A DNA stretch of 64,000 nt, taken from NCBI GenBank assembly GCA_028023455.1, contig JAQFVV010012531.1:620001-684000 (forward strand), in the 5' to 3' direction. The first letter of the stretch is position 1. Each line of letters opens with the position of its first letter. Shown here piece after piece: positions 46,657 through 58,381 of this stretch. Made by a program: the position numbers and the translations under genes. The DNA is from Epiperipatus broadwayi (lineage: Eukaryota > Onychophora > Udeonychophora > Euonychophora > Peripatidae). Under the pieces are notes generated by a model that was not told the DNA's origin, did not search any database, and was given only the letters and a program-made list of their open reading frames with translations.

Positions 46657-48404
46657 GAAAATAATATAGTGGGAGAAATGCAAGGATATTTTAGATCACA
46701 TAGTATAGGATATAGTTTATTTACAGCCACACAACTTATAGATATGAGTAGGAATACAGATAAACAATTATATATGGTCTTTATAGATATAGAGAAGGCA
46801 TATGATAAATATTATGGGTAATTTTAATAAATTTAGGAATGAATGAAGCTTTAGTGGATCTCATTAAGAGATTGTATGAAAATAATTACTATACATATCA
46901 ATTAGGAAATAAAGAATCGGTTAGAATTAAAATTGGGGTGAGATTAAGGTAATGATGCCCTATGTCACTTATTTTGTTTTTATTATATTTGAGAAAAATG
47001 AAGAGAGCAATAGAAGGACTAGAAAAAGGGGTAGAGATGCCATTAATAGATGGCTAGGGAAGATATATATTATCGGGTCTTTTATTTGCTGATATATTTT
47101 TGTGCACAGAAAGTAGGGAAGATATGCTGAAATTATGCATTAGGGTAGATGTGGGGATTAAATTTAGTGAAGTAAAATCAAAAGCAATTATGATCAATGC
47201 TGGAGAAAGAGAAGAGAAAAAAAATTATTTTTTTTTTTGGGGGGGGGGATATAAAGTTAAATGAGATGAATAGGTATAACTATTTGAGAATCATTTAATA
47301 GAGAAATTGCTTGTATGAATGGGAGATAAAATGATAAATGAAGTAAAGAAAGGAAAGGGAATGATAAAGAAATTGACAGTGTTTTCATATAATAAAAGCA
47401 ATTATGATAAATGCTGGAGGAAGAGAAGGGAAAGAATTTTTATTGAGGGGTATAAAGTTAAATGTGGTGAATAGGTATAACTATTTGGGAATCATCTTAA
47501 TAATAAAGAAATTGTTTGGATGAATCAGAGAAAAAAATGATAAATGAAGCAAAGAAAAGAAAGGAAATGATAAAGAAATTAACAGTATTTTCATATAATA
47601 AATATGATATAGCTAGAATTGTATGGAAGGGAGAGACAGTAACAGGGTAATGAGCATTAGATTATTTAGAAAAAGTATAAATAGAAATAGGAAGACATGC
47701 ATTAGATACAGATGTGTGAATGGAAAATGAGGCAATTCAAGGAAAAATGGGATGATCAAGTTTTTATATGAGAGATGCAAAAAGCAAAATAAAAATATTC
47801 GGTAGATTGTAATTTATGGATAATAAGAGAATTGCCAAAATAGTATTTAATTGAATTATGAGTAAAGGATAAGCAACAAGATAAGTGAGAAAGGTAGTAT
47901 GGTATGCAGAAGATTTGGATAAAGACTTTATGTCAGTACACTTGTACAAAAAGTGTGATGATTGTGTTAGGAGAATTATTGAATATTATAGTGGCAAGGA
48001 ATGGAATAGAAGATGTGTTAATAAAAAATATGGAGTTGGAAAAATGGAGAATTAGTATAGAGAATAAATTTTTTTAAAATATATATATAGAAGTAAACAG
48101 AATATTGGGTGCAAGTTAATTTACAATAATAGCAAAGAAAGTAGCTTACTATTTAAGGCTCGAACAGGATCTTTAGCAACAAGGGAATATATTCACATAA
48201 ATGGAAGAATGTGGGTGATTTAGTCTGCAAGTTATGTAAGAAAGGCATGGAAAATATTAGGCAATCGTTAATTGAATGTAAATGTTTACAAGCAGAAAGA
48301 GTACAAATAATGAAGTTGTGGGAGAATAAATATAGTCCAAGTGATTATGCAGAAAGTGGGTTCTTGGTTTTTATGCTGGGTTTGGAAAAAAATAAGGGAA
48401 TTTA
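46657..48404 (+). pseudogene. ORF2 remnant, part 2: RT palm, thumb and C-terminal finger
   Basis: The CR1/L2-like ORF2 resumes exactly after the Gypsy element: NNIVGEMQGYFRSHSIG, LYMVFIDIEKAYDKY (catalytic Asp, ~46780-46800), LIKRLYEN, then LSGLLFADIFLCTE (46 bp of the Y/F-A-D-D motif; the second Asp is Ile) at about 47080. The thumb includes RYNYLGIIL. A ~214-bp segment (47181-47394) is tandemly duplicated at 47395-47606. The C-terminal Cys finger is open at 48211-48405 (CKLCKKGMENIRQSLIECKC). Numerous stops. No activity expected. Confidence 0.78.
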
Positions 48405-48655
48405 GATGTGAAGGCCATAGAGTGGACAAAGATGTTGTGGAAATGGGTTGGAGCAGGATAGATAAGAATATGGGATAAAACATAGCGTAGTGAATGGAGA
48501 GAGAAGGTAAGGTAGCTAACAGATTTCTCTAGACATAGTGACTGAGAGATTCCTGACTCTGAGAAAGGAGAAGCCATAATGCATTGCATCAATGGAAAAT
48601 GTTTTAAACAAAAACTAGTTTTTTGGTAAGGAGGGTAAAATTTGATTTTGTACAC

Positions 48656-49986
48656 ATTAAATTTTATTTGTGCTACATATTTAATAAACTTTTAGGATTC
48701 TAGCTATTTAATACATGTTAAAATAACATTTAAAATAGCATGGGTATAGCAAGAGAAATACGACTGAATATGATATGCTTTTATTATGAAATTAATAAAC
48801 TTTTAGGGATGTCAGTTTAAATATATTTAACACGTGAAAAAAAAAAAAATTTTAAATGCCATGAGTACAGAAAGAGATTTACTACTGAATTTGATAAACT
48901 TCTAACATTTCCCTTCAATTATATTCTCACATGATATACGTGAGAGAAAACATTTTAAAATGAAGTGGGTATTTGCCTGATTTTAGATAATAATAACCTC
49001 AATTAATTAATTAAAATTTCTAATATAAATATGATAATAAAAAGATAGGCTAATTATAAGCAATAAAAAGTGCTTAGAGGTAATTTCCCACTATTTATCT
49101 TCTAAAAAATACCAACTTACAATAAATATAAAATGCTAACTTTTCTACAGTATTGAAAAAATACTTTTTTCTCTATCTTTTATTTATCTATTACATACCT
49201 ATTCTTTGCACATTAAATGCTAGCTGTAGCTTTACATTATTTATATTTTCAAAAAATGTCATCTTAATTTTTTAAAAGCTACTTTTTCTATAGTGTTTTA
49301 TAAATTACAGTACTTGAAACAATATTAAAAATTATCAAATACAGTAAATTCTTTACTTTTAAAAATAATAGCAGTGTGTGTAATAAAGTAATAAGCTTTT
49401 TATTTAAACAATATTAAAAATTATTCAATACAATATTTTAAAGAATCCTTAAATTATATTTTTATTATCATTTATATATAGAATGCATTCTAATGTCTTA
49501 CAATTTGGTGGTGAATAGCTAAAGTATGTTAATATGCAATACATTCATTGATTTCAGAGTTGGCATTTCAGACAGCTTGGATATAATACCAGCACATTTT
49601 TTACTTGGACACACATATTACAATTACTATCATTGTCAATAATATTTGTTAATGAAATTTAATAATCAAACCACACACAAGCATGAAAATAATAATTAGT
49701 TAGGTATTTATGGCAATACATAAACAAAAACAACTACCTCTTAAATTTACAGTATTTTAGCCTGTGACAGAAATATCATGTGACTCTGGAAATTAAATCC
49801 GCTCCTCTCCCTATATGTCAACATGATAGTGTTTATTTGTTAAATTAAAAGTACATTATTTTATTCAAGAGAGAGATAAATCAATAAGTATATACATAGA
49901 AAAACACGAAAAACGTGTATTACAAATAGAATGCCAGTATCTCTTGAAACTTAACTATCATATATAAATAAATGTTCATTAAAATC
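48656..49986. other. AT-rich noncoding DNA
   Basis: No supported feature. The first ~200 bp could be 3' UTR of the CR1-like element. Confidence 0.4.
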
Positions 49987-50140
49987 AGTCAACACTTAGA
50001 CAATCCCAGTATCACTAACAATCAGCAATCTCAAGCTGTTGTCAAGACAACCTTTTAACAATAAAGATGGAAAAAGGTTGCCTTGACAACCGGTTGAGAT
50101 TGTTGATTGTTAGTGATATTGGGATTGTTTAAGTGTTGAA
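49987..50140. repeat. foldback (MITE-like) element, copy 2
   Basis: Arms of about 67 bp (49987-50057 and 50071-50139) around an AT-rich loop. The arms match those of the 2562-3179 element (CAACACTTAGACAATCCC, CAATCTCAAGCTGTTGTCAAGACAACC). Flanks also share TATTACACTT with that locus. Confidence 0.8.
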
Positions 50141-50242
50141 TAATTTTAATGATTACTTACAAACTTATGTAGTCTTGAGTATTATTACACTTAAGCCAAT
50201 ACACATCACATGACCACCACTTCATGCTTGTGTAAAACTGTT

Positions 50243-50412
50243 GTTAAAACAGGCAAAACTCACTATATATATTGCCACACACAGCAAGCTATATTAATCA
50301 ATGGATGAGTAGGCACTAGATGGAGATTTTATGCACAAGGCTTCTGACATCCATTGATTACTCTAGCTTGCTGTGTGTGGCAATATATATGGTGAGTTTT
50401 GCCTGTTTTAAC
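50243..50412. repeat. short foldback with 64-bp arms
   Basis: 50243-50306 and 50349-50412 are near-perfect reverse complements (GTTAAAACAGGCAAAACTCA...). The 42-bp centre plus inner arm match the hammerhead-bearing repeat at about 23641-23710, so this is probably an inverted rearrangement of that family. Confidence 0.85.
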
Positions 50413-50780
50413 ATTATTACACTTATTATTAAATGAATATTATATTCAATTTTTCAAATTAGAAATGCATGGTTCTGATCAATAAAATAAAATTTAATAG
50501 TAAAACTCTTGAATAAAAAAAATGCATATTTAAATATATGATAGATTCTAAAAATAAATTCCATTAAAGTATTTATTGTTTACAAATGATTATTATTTGT
50601 AATTAATCAACTTTAATTACATGTTTTTGTGTTTGACATATCTTAGATCTTATACATATAATAAAGAGCAAATATTTCTAATCAAGCTTATTTTATTATT
50701 TTTATTTATTTATTTATATATTTATTTATTATGATAAATGGTATAAGACAAAGCATTCAAATCTTTATCTATGATTGTTC

Positions 50781-50815
50781 CCATCCCAAGCTACGGCTTT
50801 CTTCAGAGAGGAGCT
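50781..50815 (-). ncRNA. decayed hammerhead motif (core deleted)
   Basis: On the minus strand CTGAAGA (50806-50800) is followed by a perfect stem II (AAGC / CGTA / GCTT). The GAAAC...GTC part present in its partner at 51193-51202 is missing. It cannot cleave. Confidence 0.6.
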
Positions 50816-51161
50816 AGGACATCATGTTCAAAAATATCAACTCTAACCAAGCATTTATCTAATACTTAACTATTAAAAAGAAGATCTGAAACTTTCAGAC
50901 ATCTAATGTCTTCAAATTCACCTCTCCAACTGAAACTACTATATGGGCCTGAACTAAATTCAGATACTCCATGTATTAATAGCCTGAGCAATTTAATATA
51001 GCCTAAGCTTCAATAACCAAAATTATAATAGTAATAAAAGAAAGTGATAAATCCATGACCTATATATCTTGTATTACCAATATGTAATAAAGAGCGAATA
51101 TTTCTAAACAAGCTTATTTTATTATTATTTTTATTTATTTATTTATTTTTGAATCTGATGT

Positions 51162-51212
51162 CCTACTTCCTCACTGAAGAGAGTCATAACTTGAAACTGG
51201 TCTGGGGATAGG
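51162..51212 (+). ncRNA. type I hammerhead ribozyme with complete core
   Basis: Outer stem I CCTA (51162-51165) with TAGG (51209-51212), internal loop, inner stem I TCCTCA (51168-51173) with TGGGGA (51203-51208, includes one T-G pair). CTGAAGA core (51174-51180). Stem II GAGT / loop CATA / ACTT (51181-51192). GAAA (51193-51196), stem III AC-TG-GT with a two-base loop, cleavage base C at 51202. All invariant positions fit the hammerhead consensus. Cleavage is inferred. Confidence 0.75.
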
Positions 51213-51592
51213 AACAATCATAGATAAAGATTTGAAGACTTTTTCTTATAGCATTTATCATAAAATAAATAATAAAATAAGCTTGTTTAGAAATATTTGC
51301 TCTTTATTACATATTGGTAATTACAAGCTATATCATCATCAATCATTATCAATCCACTGCAGGATGAAGGTCTCTCCAAGTTTATATATATATATTTTAA
51401 ATCGATGTCTATATTTCTTTAAAATAATATACGTAACTTTATAAATAAATATTTGAAAATACAGTAATTAAAAGTCTATAAAAATTATATGTATAACTAT
51501 AACTTAGAAGTGCTTTCACTATCTTGTAGCTTTGTCAACTATCACATTTAAAATGTCAACTTTCCCATAGTTCAATGTCAACTTTCCCATAA

Positions 51593-52015
51593 TTATGTGA
51601 TCTTAACGTTTGCTGCTTGCCGATTAATTAAATTTTGCTTGTATTTATATATTAACATCGCCTCTTTAATTTTTCTTTTATTATTATTTCTTTCAGTTTC
51701 CAATATTTTTACGTTGTTATAATCAAAATCAAAACCATATATACATGATTTATTATGGTCATAAAAAACAAAAGCTGATAAATTATCACTATTTTTAATA
51801 TTTTGTTTTGTATTTTGAACCCTTTTAAATAATAATACATGCACTTTTGTTCTTTTTTTCAATGTGCACCTCGATTCACCTATATATCCACTACCACACC
51901 TACATGTCCATTTGTAAATGATACAATTTTTATTTGTCAATAAATTTTCTTTTGAATTGTTTATTAATTTATTTAATGTAGGTGGTGCATAAAATGCAAT
52001 ATCGCATATTCCTTT
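51593..52015 (-). pseudogene. Penelope-like element GIY-YIG endonuclease (C-terminal fragment)
   Basis: 115 residues are open from 51940, and the frame extends upstream without an ATG to about 52015 (YAPPTLNKLINNSKENLL). CIIYKWTCRCGSGYIGESRCTLKKR is the GIY-YIG core (the first Tyr in IYK, then YIG), with the Cys-x-Cys typical of Penelope endonucleases. It continues with SAFVFYDHNKSC, VKILETERNNNKRKIKEAMLIYKYKQNLINRQ, where the conserved Glu and the K-E-A block fit the family. In Penelope-like elements this nuclease follows the RT and makes the priming nick. No RT is visible upstream, so this is a 5'-truncated copy. The hammerhead repeats next to it lie on the opposite strand, so a common origin is likely but not proven. 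Confidence 0.82.
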
Positions 52016-53723
52016 ATAAATTTTCTTTTATATATATATGCTTAATAATTAATAATGGTATTTAGTTCATCATGTAAGAAATATACTGATCAGAAAAAGT
52101 TAAATTTCTTGTGATATTGCTGTTGAGATAACTCATGTATTATTGTTTTATTTAAATAGTATATAAATATAGAAGCTGCTAAAACAGGTATATAGTGTTA
52201 TAAGCCGCTGGTACAGTTAGTTAATATATATATTAGAAAGTCAATGAATCAATTTTTATTATTCGAAGGTTATAAATTCACTTTATTTTTAAAATATATT
52301 GATTAATTGAATATTTTCTCATGCATCCCTAAAAATTTCTTGCACAACTTTAAATAGTGTAAATACTCACATTGGAGACTATTTAGGTGCCAAAATAAGC
52401 CCATACCCTGTGGAATAATGATGTAATATAAAAATAACTTTATCTTAGATAAGATCTGGAATTTTAACACAAACAATATCATATGCCTAGAAAAACATTT
52501 ATTTTTTATCAACCATTTTGTACTAGTTTATTATTATTAAATCATTCTATCAGCACTAACATATTCTTTTTCCCCTCCTATCCCATTTTTATAAAAGCTG
52601 TTTCATTAATTACAATATTTTTTTCATCACATTTTTTATTCTCATCGTAGTTTTAAACAGCAAAAAATCTCTTCTTTACTCTCATTTTTAGGTTTTCTCA
52701 TTTTTCATACATCTTGTATTTCAAAAATAAGTGTGTATATTTTCTTTCACATTTTTACATAAATCATAGCTATCCAAGCCTAATAAATAATTTATAGAAG
52801 ATTTTGAATCGTAGTTAAACTTGATATTTGTATTTGAAAACAATTCTAACTATATATTTTAATTTCTTTTATTCTAAGCCAATTATATGTACAATGTCTT
52901 GTTGAAAGAAGAATTATGTATAATATATACAAATATTCATATTTATATCCAACACACAAAGGTGTATAAAATTTAAAATATTATGTACCTACACTATTGG
53001 GGTTTTTTTTAAGAACTACAAGTGATTGTATAAAAACAATGTATTATAAAAAATTTCTATTTAAAAGAATATTTGATTTATAATTATTTTGCTTAAATAT
53101 AATTATGAAAGAAGAAAAATATATAATATGAAAAACTTTACACACACACACTATTGCATTTCACAAATATTCATTACTAAAAAAAAATTTGCATATTTTT
53201 AAGAAACATAGTTGAAACAGTCTATTGAATACATAAATGTTTTAACATAAAATTACAAAAAGATTAAGTCAGATGTCACATGACCTAATTTAATAAGTTT
53301 GTATTTACAAATATTATATAGAGGGCTCTATATATAACATGTTTTAACATACTACGCTTTCTTTTAAAATGCATAATCCAAAATTCAATTCTCTTTCAAA
53401 ACATAAGCTATTTCATAAATAACCCATAAAATTTTTTAGTCCACGCATTATTTTCTTTTCATTGAATGTATATATAATTATTTTATTTTTTCCATGATTC
53501 AAACATTTTCACAAAGTTACCAACAAGATATCTTAATATGCACTAAAATGAAAACTGAAATTAATGAAAAATCAATTCTTAAAAAAAAAAAGTTACATTC
53601 AACAATGAAAAAAATCCAAATACTTAGTTTGCTTTATTAAATACAAATATATAATTATTTATATTTTTCCTGTTCTATTAACTTGAACTAAATAGAGTTA
53701 ACATGAGCAATATATATATATAT
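52016..53723. other. AT-rich noncoding DNA
   Basis: No supported feature, except an (AT)n run leading to the hairpin repeat at 53724. Confidence 0.45.
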
Positions 53724-54606
53724 TGAAGCAGTCAATCTTAGCTTAAGATTGCGCTTCATGTTTCCACCTACTAACCTGTGTTTAAACCCTTCTCCCATCC
53801 TGCTCCTTTTGTCGTGTATATATATTTTATGTATATATTTGAGATGTGGGCCTAGGTTATAAAATTTTAATTTTTAAATTAACATTTTATTATTATTAAT
53901 TTTATGATTATTAGTTATTTTTATTAAAATACATAGGTGCGGCTCAAATATATATATATATATAGGAGCAAAATACTAACAAAATATTGATTTTTTTTTT
54001 GTAAATATTTCATATGTCATTTGTACAACTTTTTCTTTTTCTTTTTTTTTTAAACTGTATATTTTGTAAAATCCAATATGGAAGATGCTACAGTTGATTG
54101 TCTAAAAATAATTAAAGGGGTTGGAAACACTATTGTTTTAATCTGGGAAAGGTATTTTTAATTAAAGTTTTTACTTAAAAGGGGATTAAGATTAGAGATA
54201 CTTTTGTTATAAACATGTTGTCAAATCTATTTCTAATCTGGAAATAGATTTGAATTTATTTTTGGACGTTATCTTACTGTGGCATCTTCAAAAACAATTG
54301 ATAAAGAAAAAGTATAAAATGGCTGAATTTTGAGAAACAGGGGAGATGAGCTATTGTTGAGAGAACTGATTGATGCTAGACACCATGCTGTTTTGAAATC
54401 TAAAAAAATGATGTAGTAAAAAGCTTTCCTGACCCTTGTGGGTCATCTTCTGCTGCCGTTATATCATGCTCCCATAGTAATGAAGTAAGAGCTCTACTGG
54501 AAAATTTTAGAAAGCTAATAGAAACTTGTTGCCACCGAAGAACTTTAATTTCAATTGCCGTACACGTGCACTACTAAATCAGACTCTTAAAATTGCAAGG
54601 TAACTT
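53724..54606. repeat. hairpin-initiated dispersed repeat, copy B
   Basis: Hairpin 53724-53758 (TGAAGC / GCTTCA outer, AATCTTA / TAAGATT inner), then a minus-strand B-box-like block at ~53775-53795, then AATCCAATATGGAAGATGC at 54070 with TTAATTAAAGTTT downstream. A GC-richer end (54420-54606) closes with CAAGGTAAC. Same landmark order as copies A and C. Confidence 0.5.
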
Positions 54607-56096
54607 TTCAAGCCATCACCTCAAACTAAATTTAGCCTAACTCATCCATCAAGATTTCTTTTAATATATTATTTAGCTTTGTTTTTGTTAATATGTAATT
54701 TGCTCTTAGTTAATTTCTATATATAATATGTAAATTGCTCTCAAATGATTTCTTTAAATGTAATTCTGTCTCATATGCTCTAACTTTCCTTAACTTTGGT
54801 GTGGTCAATTATTTATAGTTATTTATTACTTGATTTTATATATATGCTTTTATTATTATTATTATGTCAATCTCTAACAATCTGACGAGTTGAATTTTGT
54901 AAAATCTTTTCTTTCTTTTAAATAAACCTTCATGAATCAAGGTTATTTAATGTCCCTTTAAAATATAACACATTATTAATTAATAAGTTCACCAGATTGT
55001 TTTTACGAATTAACATTTTAGGTTTGTTTTTAGTATAAAAACTTTATTTGTTGAACTCTGGATTTTCTACTTAGGGTGAATCCAGAACTCAAGCTTTAAT
55101 TAATGCTTTGAAATCTTTTAAAATGTTTTGTTTTTATTCAATTCTGAAAGAGTGACCCATTAATTATTTTATATAACTGCCAGTCTTCTTATATTTTCTA
55201 TACTCTTAAAATTTCAAATATTGTATTTAAATATTTCAGTTATTGTAAAATCAATGAAGGTGGGATTTATTTATATTAAATAACAAAAATGGAAGGGGGT
55301 AAATCTTAATGTTACTTTCACTAAATAAAATCTTCAAGTATATTTTATGTAAATGAAATGTAAATCTCTCTATTGTAACAGAATTACGCTTCGTCTCATA
55401 ATAAAGTTTCTAACTTTAAACTTTTACTCAACACAACTGTCATGTCAAGCAAGAAGCAAACATAGACTCACTAATTAAGTCTATATTTCTGATTGAACAC
55501 TGAGATTACCAATGGAATATTCCAGTATTATCTTTCCCAATTAGACGCTTCTTGGCTGCTGGATACTACATTCATAAGAATGATTCAAAGAAACAATCCA
55601 GCGCTTGAAATATTTATAAAATTTTCGAGATTTAATATTACTGTACTAGATTGACACATGTGCCTTTTACTAGAATCAATGTCTATTGAATATTTAATAA
55701 ACCCTACGGGTATATCATTCTAATTAGTATGGTGGAGAAGGAAAGACGAGATGTAAGACCTATTCATAAATAAATACTGTTTAATACAATACATTCAATA
55801 CACATTAAAATATAATATTTAAACATAAAACAAGAAATCATTAAAATAACACAGATTATATTTAAGTTAACCCTTCACCTTGAATGATAATTGTTCTTAA
55901 TTTATATGTAAGTATTCTAGAGTAGAGTCCTTTTCTTCACGTATTATTTGTTGTATAAAATCTACTGATTATTTGATTCACTCTGATTTACATTTTTTCA
56001 ATTGCGTTTACTTTATGTGGCCATTTTAAAAAAGTGTGTACATGCGTGATATATTTAAAGTTTAATTACCTAGGTTTTCTGGACTTGGATGACTAA
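54607..56096. other. AT-rich noncoding DNA
   Basis: No supported feature on either strand. Confidence 0.4.
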
Positions 56097-56600
56097 ATGT
56101 TTAACCATCATGTGGATTACTCCACTTCTTTTGGAGAGATGGTAGTTCTTGGGATCCGGCTCAGACTCCTTCATATAGCTTACTTTTATCATATTATTTG
56201 CGGCTTCAATGACAGGGGAGGTGAACCATCAGGCAGGTGCTATCACTACTGTTACTTCATGTGTGAGATGACATTACACCCAAGGCAGGCGTGGATCAAC
56301 TGGTCTCCGTTTGAGGCCCTCACCCCTGCATTCTCGATGCTTCAAGTTCTTGGTACATTTTGTTCATATATAAAAAACACAGCTCTCGAACTAATCTGTC
56401 TTTCAGCTCAGCAGACTCAAGAACTCAAAACATGGCTCCTTTCCTTCACAACTTCTTACTTAATTGTCCCTGAATCTTTTTTTATCTTCTTTTTTTTGTT
56501 TCATTGGAATGTCATTAAATACATTTCACACCTTTATTTTACTTTCATAAAATACATAAATTTTCTTCTTGTTTTTTTTTTTTTTTATTTACTTCCATAA
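56097..56600 (+). CDS. unrecognised open frame, 167 codons (doubtful)
   Basis: The first ~125 codons (56097-56470) lie in a block clearly richer in G+C than its surroundings and encode a mixed, Cys/His/Tyr-containing sequence (GGEPSGRCYHYCYFMCEM, WINWSPFEALTPAFSML). The last ~40 codons are a hydrophobic Phe/Leu run driven by T-rich DNA. I recognise no family, no signal peptide and no splice context. It may be an exon, an unknown repeat, or chance. The higher GC is the only reason to keep it. Confidence 0.2.
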   Translation: MFNHHVDYSTSFGEMVVLGIRLRLLHIAYFYHIICGFNDRGGEPSGRCYHYCYFMCEMTLHPRQAWINWSPFEALTPAFSMLQVLGTFCSYIKNTALELICLSAQQTQELKTWLLSFTTSYLIVPESFFIFFFLFHWNVIKYISHLYFTFIKYINFLLVFFFFYLLP

Positions 56601-57380
56601 TATTTCCATTTCTCTTTAATAAAATAATTTTCTTATTTACACACTCTTTCTTTCCTTCACATAGCCATACATATATTTCATACGTTCACATGTGTAGTTT
56701 GAAGAGACTCTCTTTATCTTTTTTATTTGTAAATCTATTTATTTTATTTATAACTACGATCGAATTTTATGATTGCTAATTCTACAATCATTAACCCTTT
56801 TTTTATTTACTTTTCTCTTTAAGACTTGATCATCAACTTCGATGATTCTATTTTAATATTCCCTTAACTTTACTAATTTTAAATTTTAAAAAGTTGACTT
56901 TGGAAGGTGAAAGATAAGAATCTTGTTCACTTACCTTCCTTTACTTTCTTTAATTACTATAATTGATTCTGCTTTTAATTGCATTCCTCAACTACACCAT
57001 TTTGATTTTTTAATTGACACTATCTTAAAATAAATTTTTCTTTCCTATGTTTATTATTCAATTTCTATGTATTAGTTTACATATAAAACTCACATTTAAT
57101 ATTATGTGATATATATATTAAATGGCACATGTGTCACAGTCTGTGTGATCATCACACTATATATATTGTAACTGCATAGCGTATTATTTGTCTAAATTAT
57201 AGTACTCAAACAAGGGGCATTTATTTTAAAGCAGTAAAATTTATTCAATGTCATTAGTGACATGTATCATTACTGTGTTACTGACATTTAGCCTATCTTC
57301 GTATATAGATATATTACGTGCTTCTAGTCTTAATCTGGGGGTTGTGACAAGTTCAAACCCATAGATTCCTTTTCATGCCT
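56601..57380. other. AT-rich noncoding DNA
   Basis: No supported feature. Confidence 0.4.
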
Positions 57381-57521
57381 TCATATAAAAATGACTCTGT
57401 CAGTGATCCCTAAGTCTGGCATATGCTATGCATATTCTTTCTTCGGTATTGGATTGGGTGGGGTTTAGGATTTTGTGAAAAAAAAAAAAAAAAAATAAAT
57501 AGGGGGGGGGGGGGGGACAAG

Positions 57522-57975
57522 AATTTACGAAAAATAATTTGATATTTGTAGAAAAAAAACCAACAAATTAGTGAAAATTTACATGCATGAAATACAAAAT
57601 AAGGTCAATACAAAATATAAAAACAAAAAATTATTGAAAATGTGCCGTTAATGGCGATCACATTGGCTAATTTTAAAACCGTACTGTATAGCCAATGAAT
57701 TTACGAAAAATAATTTGATATTTGTAGAAATATTAACCCAAAAATACAAAAAAAACCCCAACAAATTAGTAAAAATTTACATGCATGAAATACAAAATAA
57801 GGTCAATACAAAATATAAAAACAAAAAATTATGGAAAATGTGCCGTTAATGGCGATCACATAAAAATGTGCCATTAATCGCGATCACATGCCCTACTTTT
57901 ACATACATTGGCTAATGAATTTACGAAAAATAATTTGATATTTGTAGAAATATTAACCCAAAAATTATTTACAAA
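57522..57975. repeat. ~180-220-bp direct repeats (Merlin 3' side)
   Basis: GAATTTACGAAAAATAATTT starts three units, at 57524, 57697 and 57916. The first two carry CATGCATGAAATACAAAATAAGG and ATGTGCCGTTAATGGCGATCAC. The GGCGAT/ATTAATGG motif also recurs near 57870 and 58075. They lie downstream of the minus-strand transposase remnant and may be its subterminal repeats. Confidence 0.75.
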
Positions 57976-58381
57976 TTAAATGTAATTAAGTGGAAGTTTG
58001 ATAATTGAAGAAATATAAAAAAAAAATTTTTTTTGTAAATTTAAAAAAAAAAAAGTTAATCCGAATCTACCATTAATCGCCATCTTGTATAAAATGTGGT
58101 GTAAGACGCTGTAGTTTCTACAAGCATTTGGTAATTTTAAAAACGGACTGTATATTGGTAATTTTATTAAAAAAATTATTGAAAATTAATTACAAATTAA
58201 TTGAAGAAATATTAACAAAAATTGTTTGTACATTTAAAATAAAGATTTAATGCGAATATGGCATTAATGGTGACGTTACTTTTACATGCATTTGGATTAC
58301 TTATTGTCTATATTCAATAATATAATTAATTCTAAAATTATAATTATTATAAAAAAAATTAAAATTACTTACAAATAGCGT

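Larger units (their letters stand above)
41357..48655 (+). mobile_element. decayed CR1/L2-like non-LTR retrotransposon, split by a Gypsy element
   Basis: ORF1 and ORF2 remnants run in order on the plus strand: PHD-like finger, coiled coil, SGNH esterase, then APE endonuclease, RT fingers, [Gypsy insertion 43972-46656], RT palm, thumb and C-terminal Cys finger. An ORF1 with PHD plus esterase is characteristic of CR1/L2-group elements. Stops are frequent, and many fit TGG-to-TGA/TAG changes at Trp codons. The ends are approximate. Confidence 0.8.
50655..51309. repeat. inverted repeat structure carrying hammerhead motifs
   Basis: The same terminus (AATAAAGAGCAAATATTTCTAA...CAAGCTTATTTTATTATT) occurs three times: plus at 50655, plus at about 51077, minus ending at 51309. 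Arms of about 160-180 bp at 50655-50835 and 51150-51309 are reverse complements and hold hammerhead motifs in opposite orientation. Inverted and partial terminal copies of this kind are typical of the pseudo-LTRs of Penelope-like elements. Confidence 0.8.

Noticed and set aside
56097-56600. A confident protein-coding gene
   Set aside because: Kept only as a doubtful frame: no family, no splice signals, hydrophobic tail from T-rich DNA.
57520-57975. A CRISPR array
   Set aside because: There are only three long, imperfect units with no uniform spacers, in a eukaryotic context.
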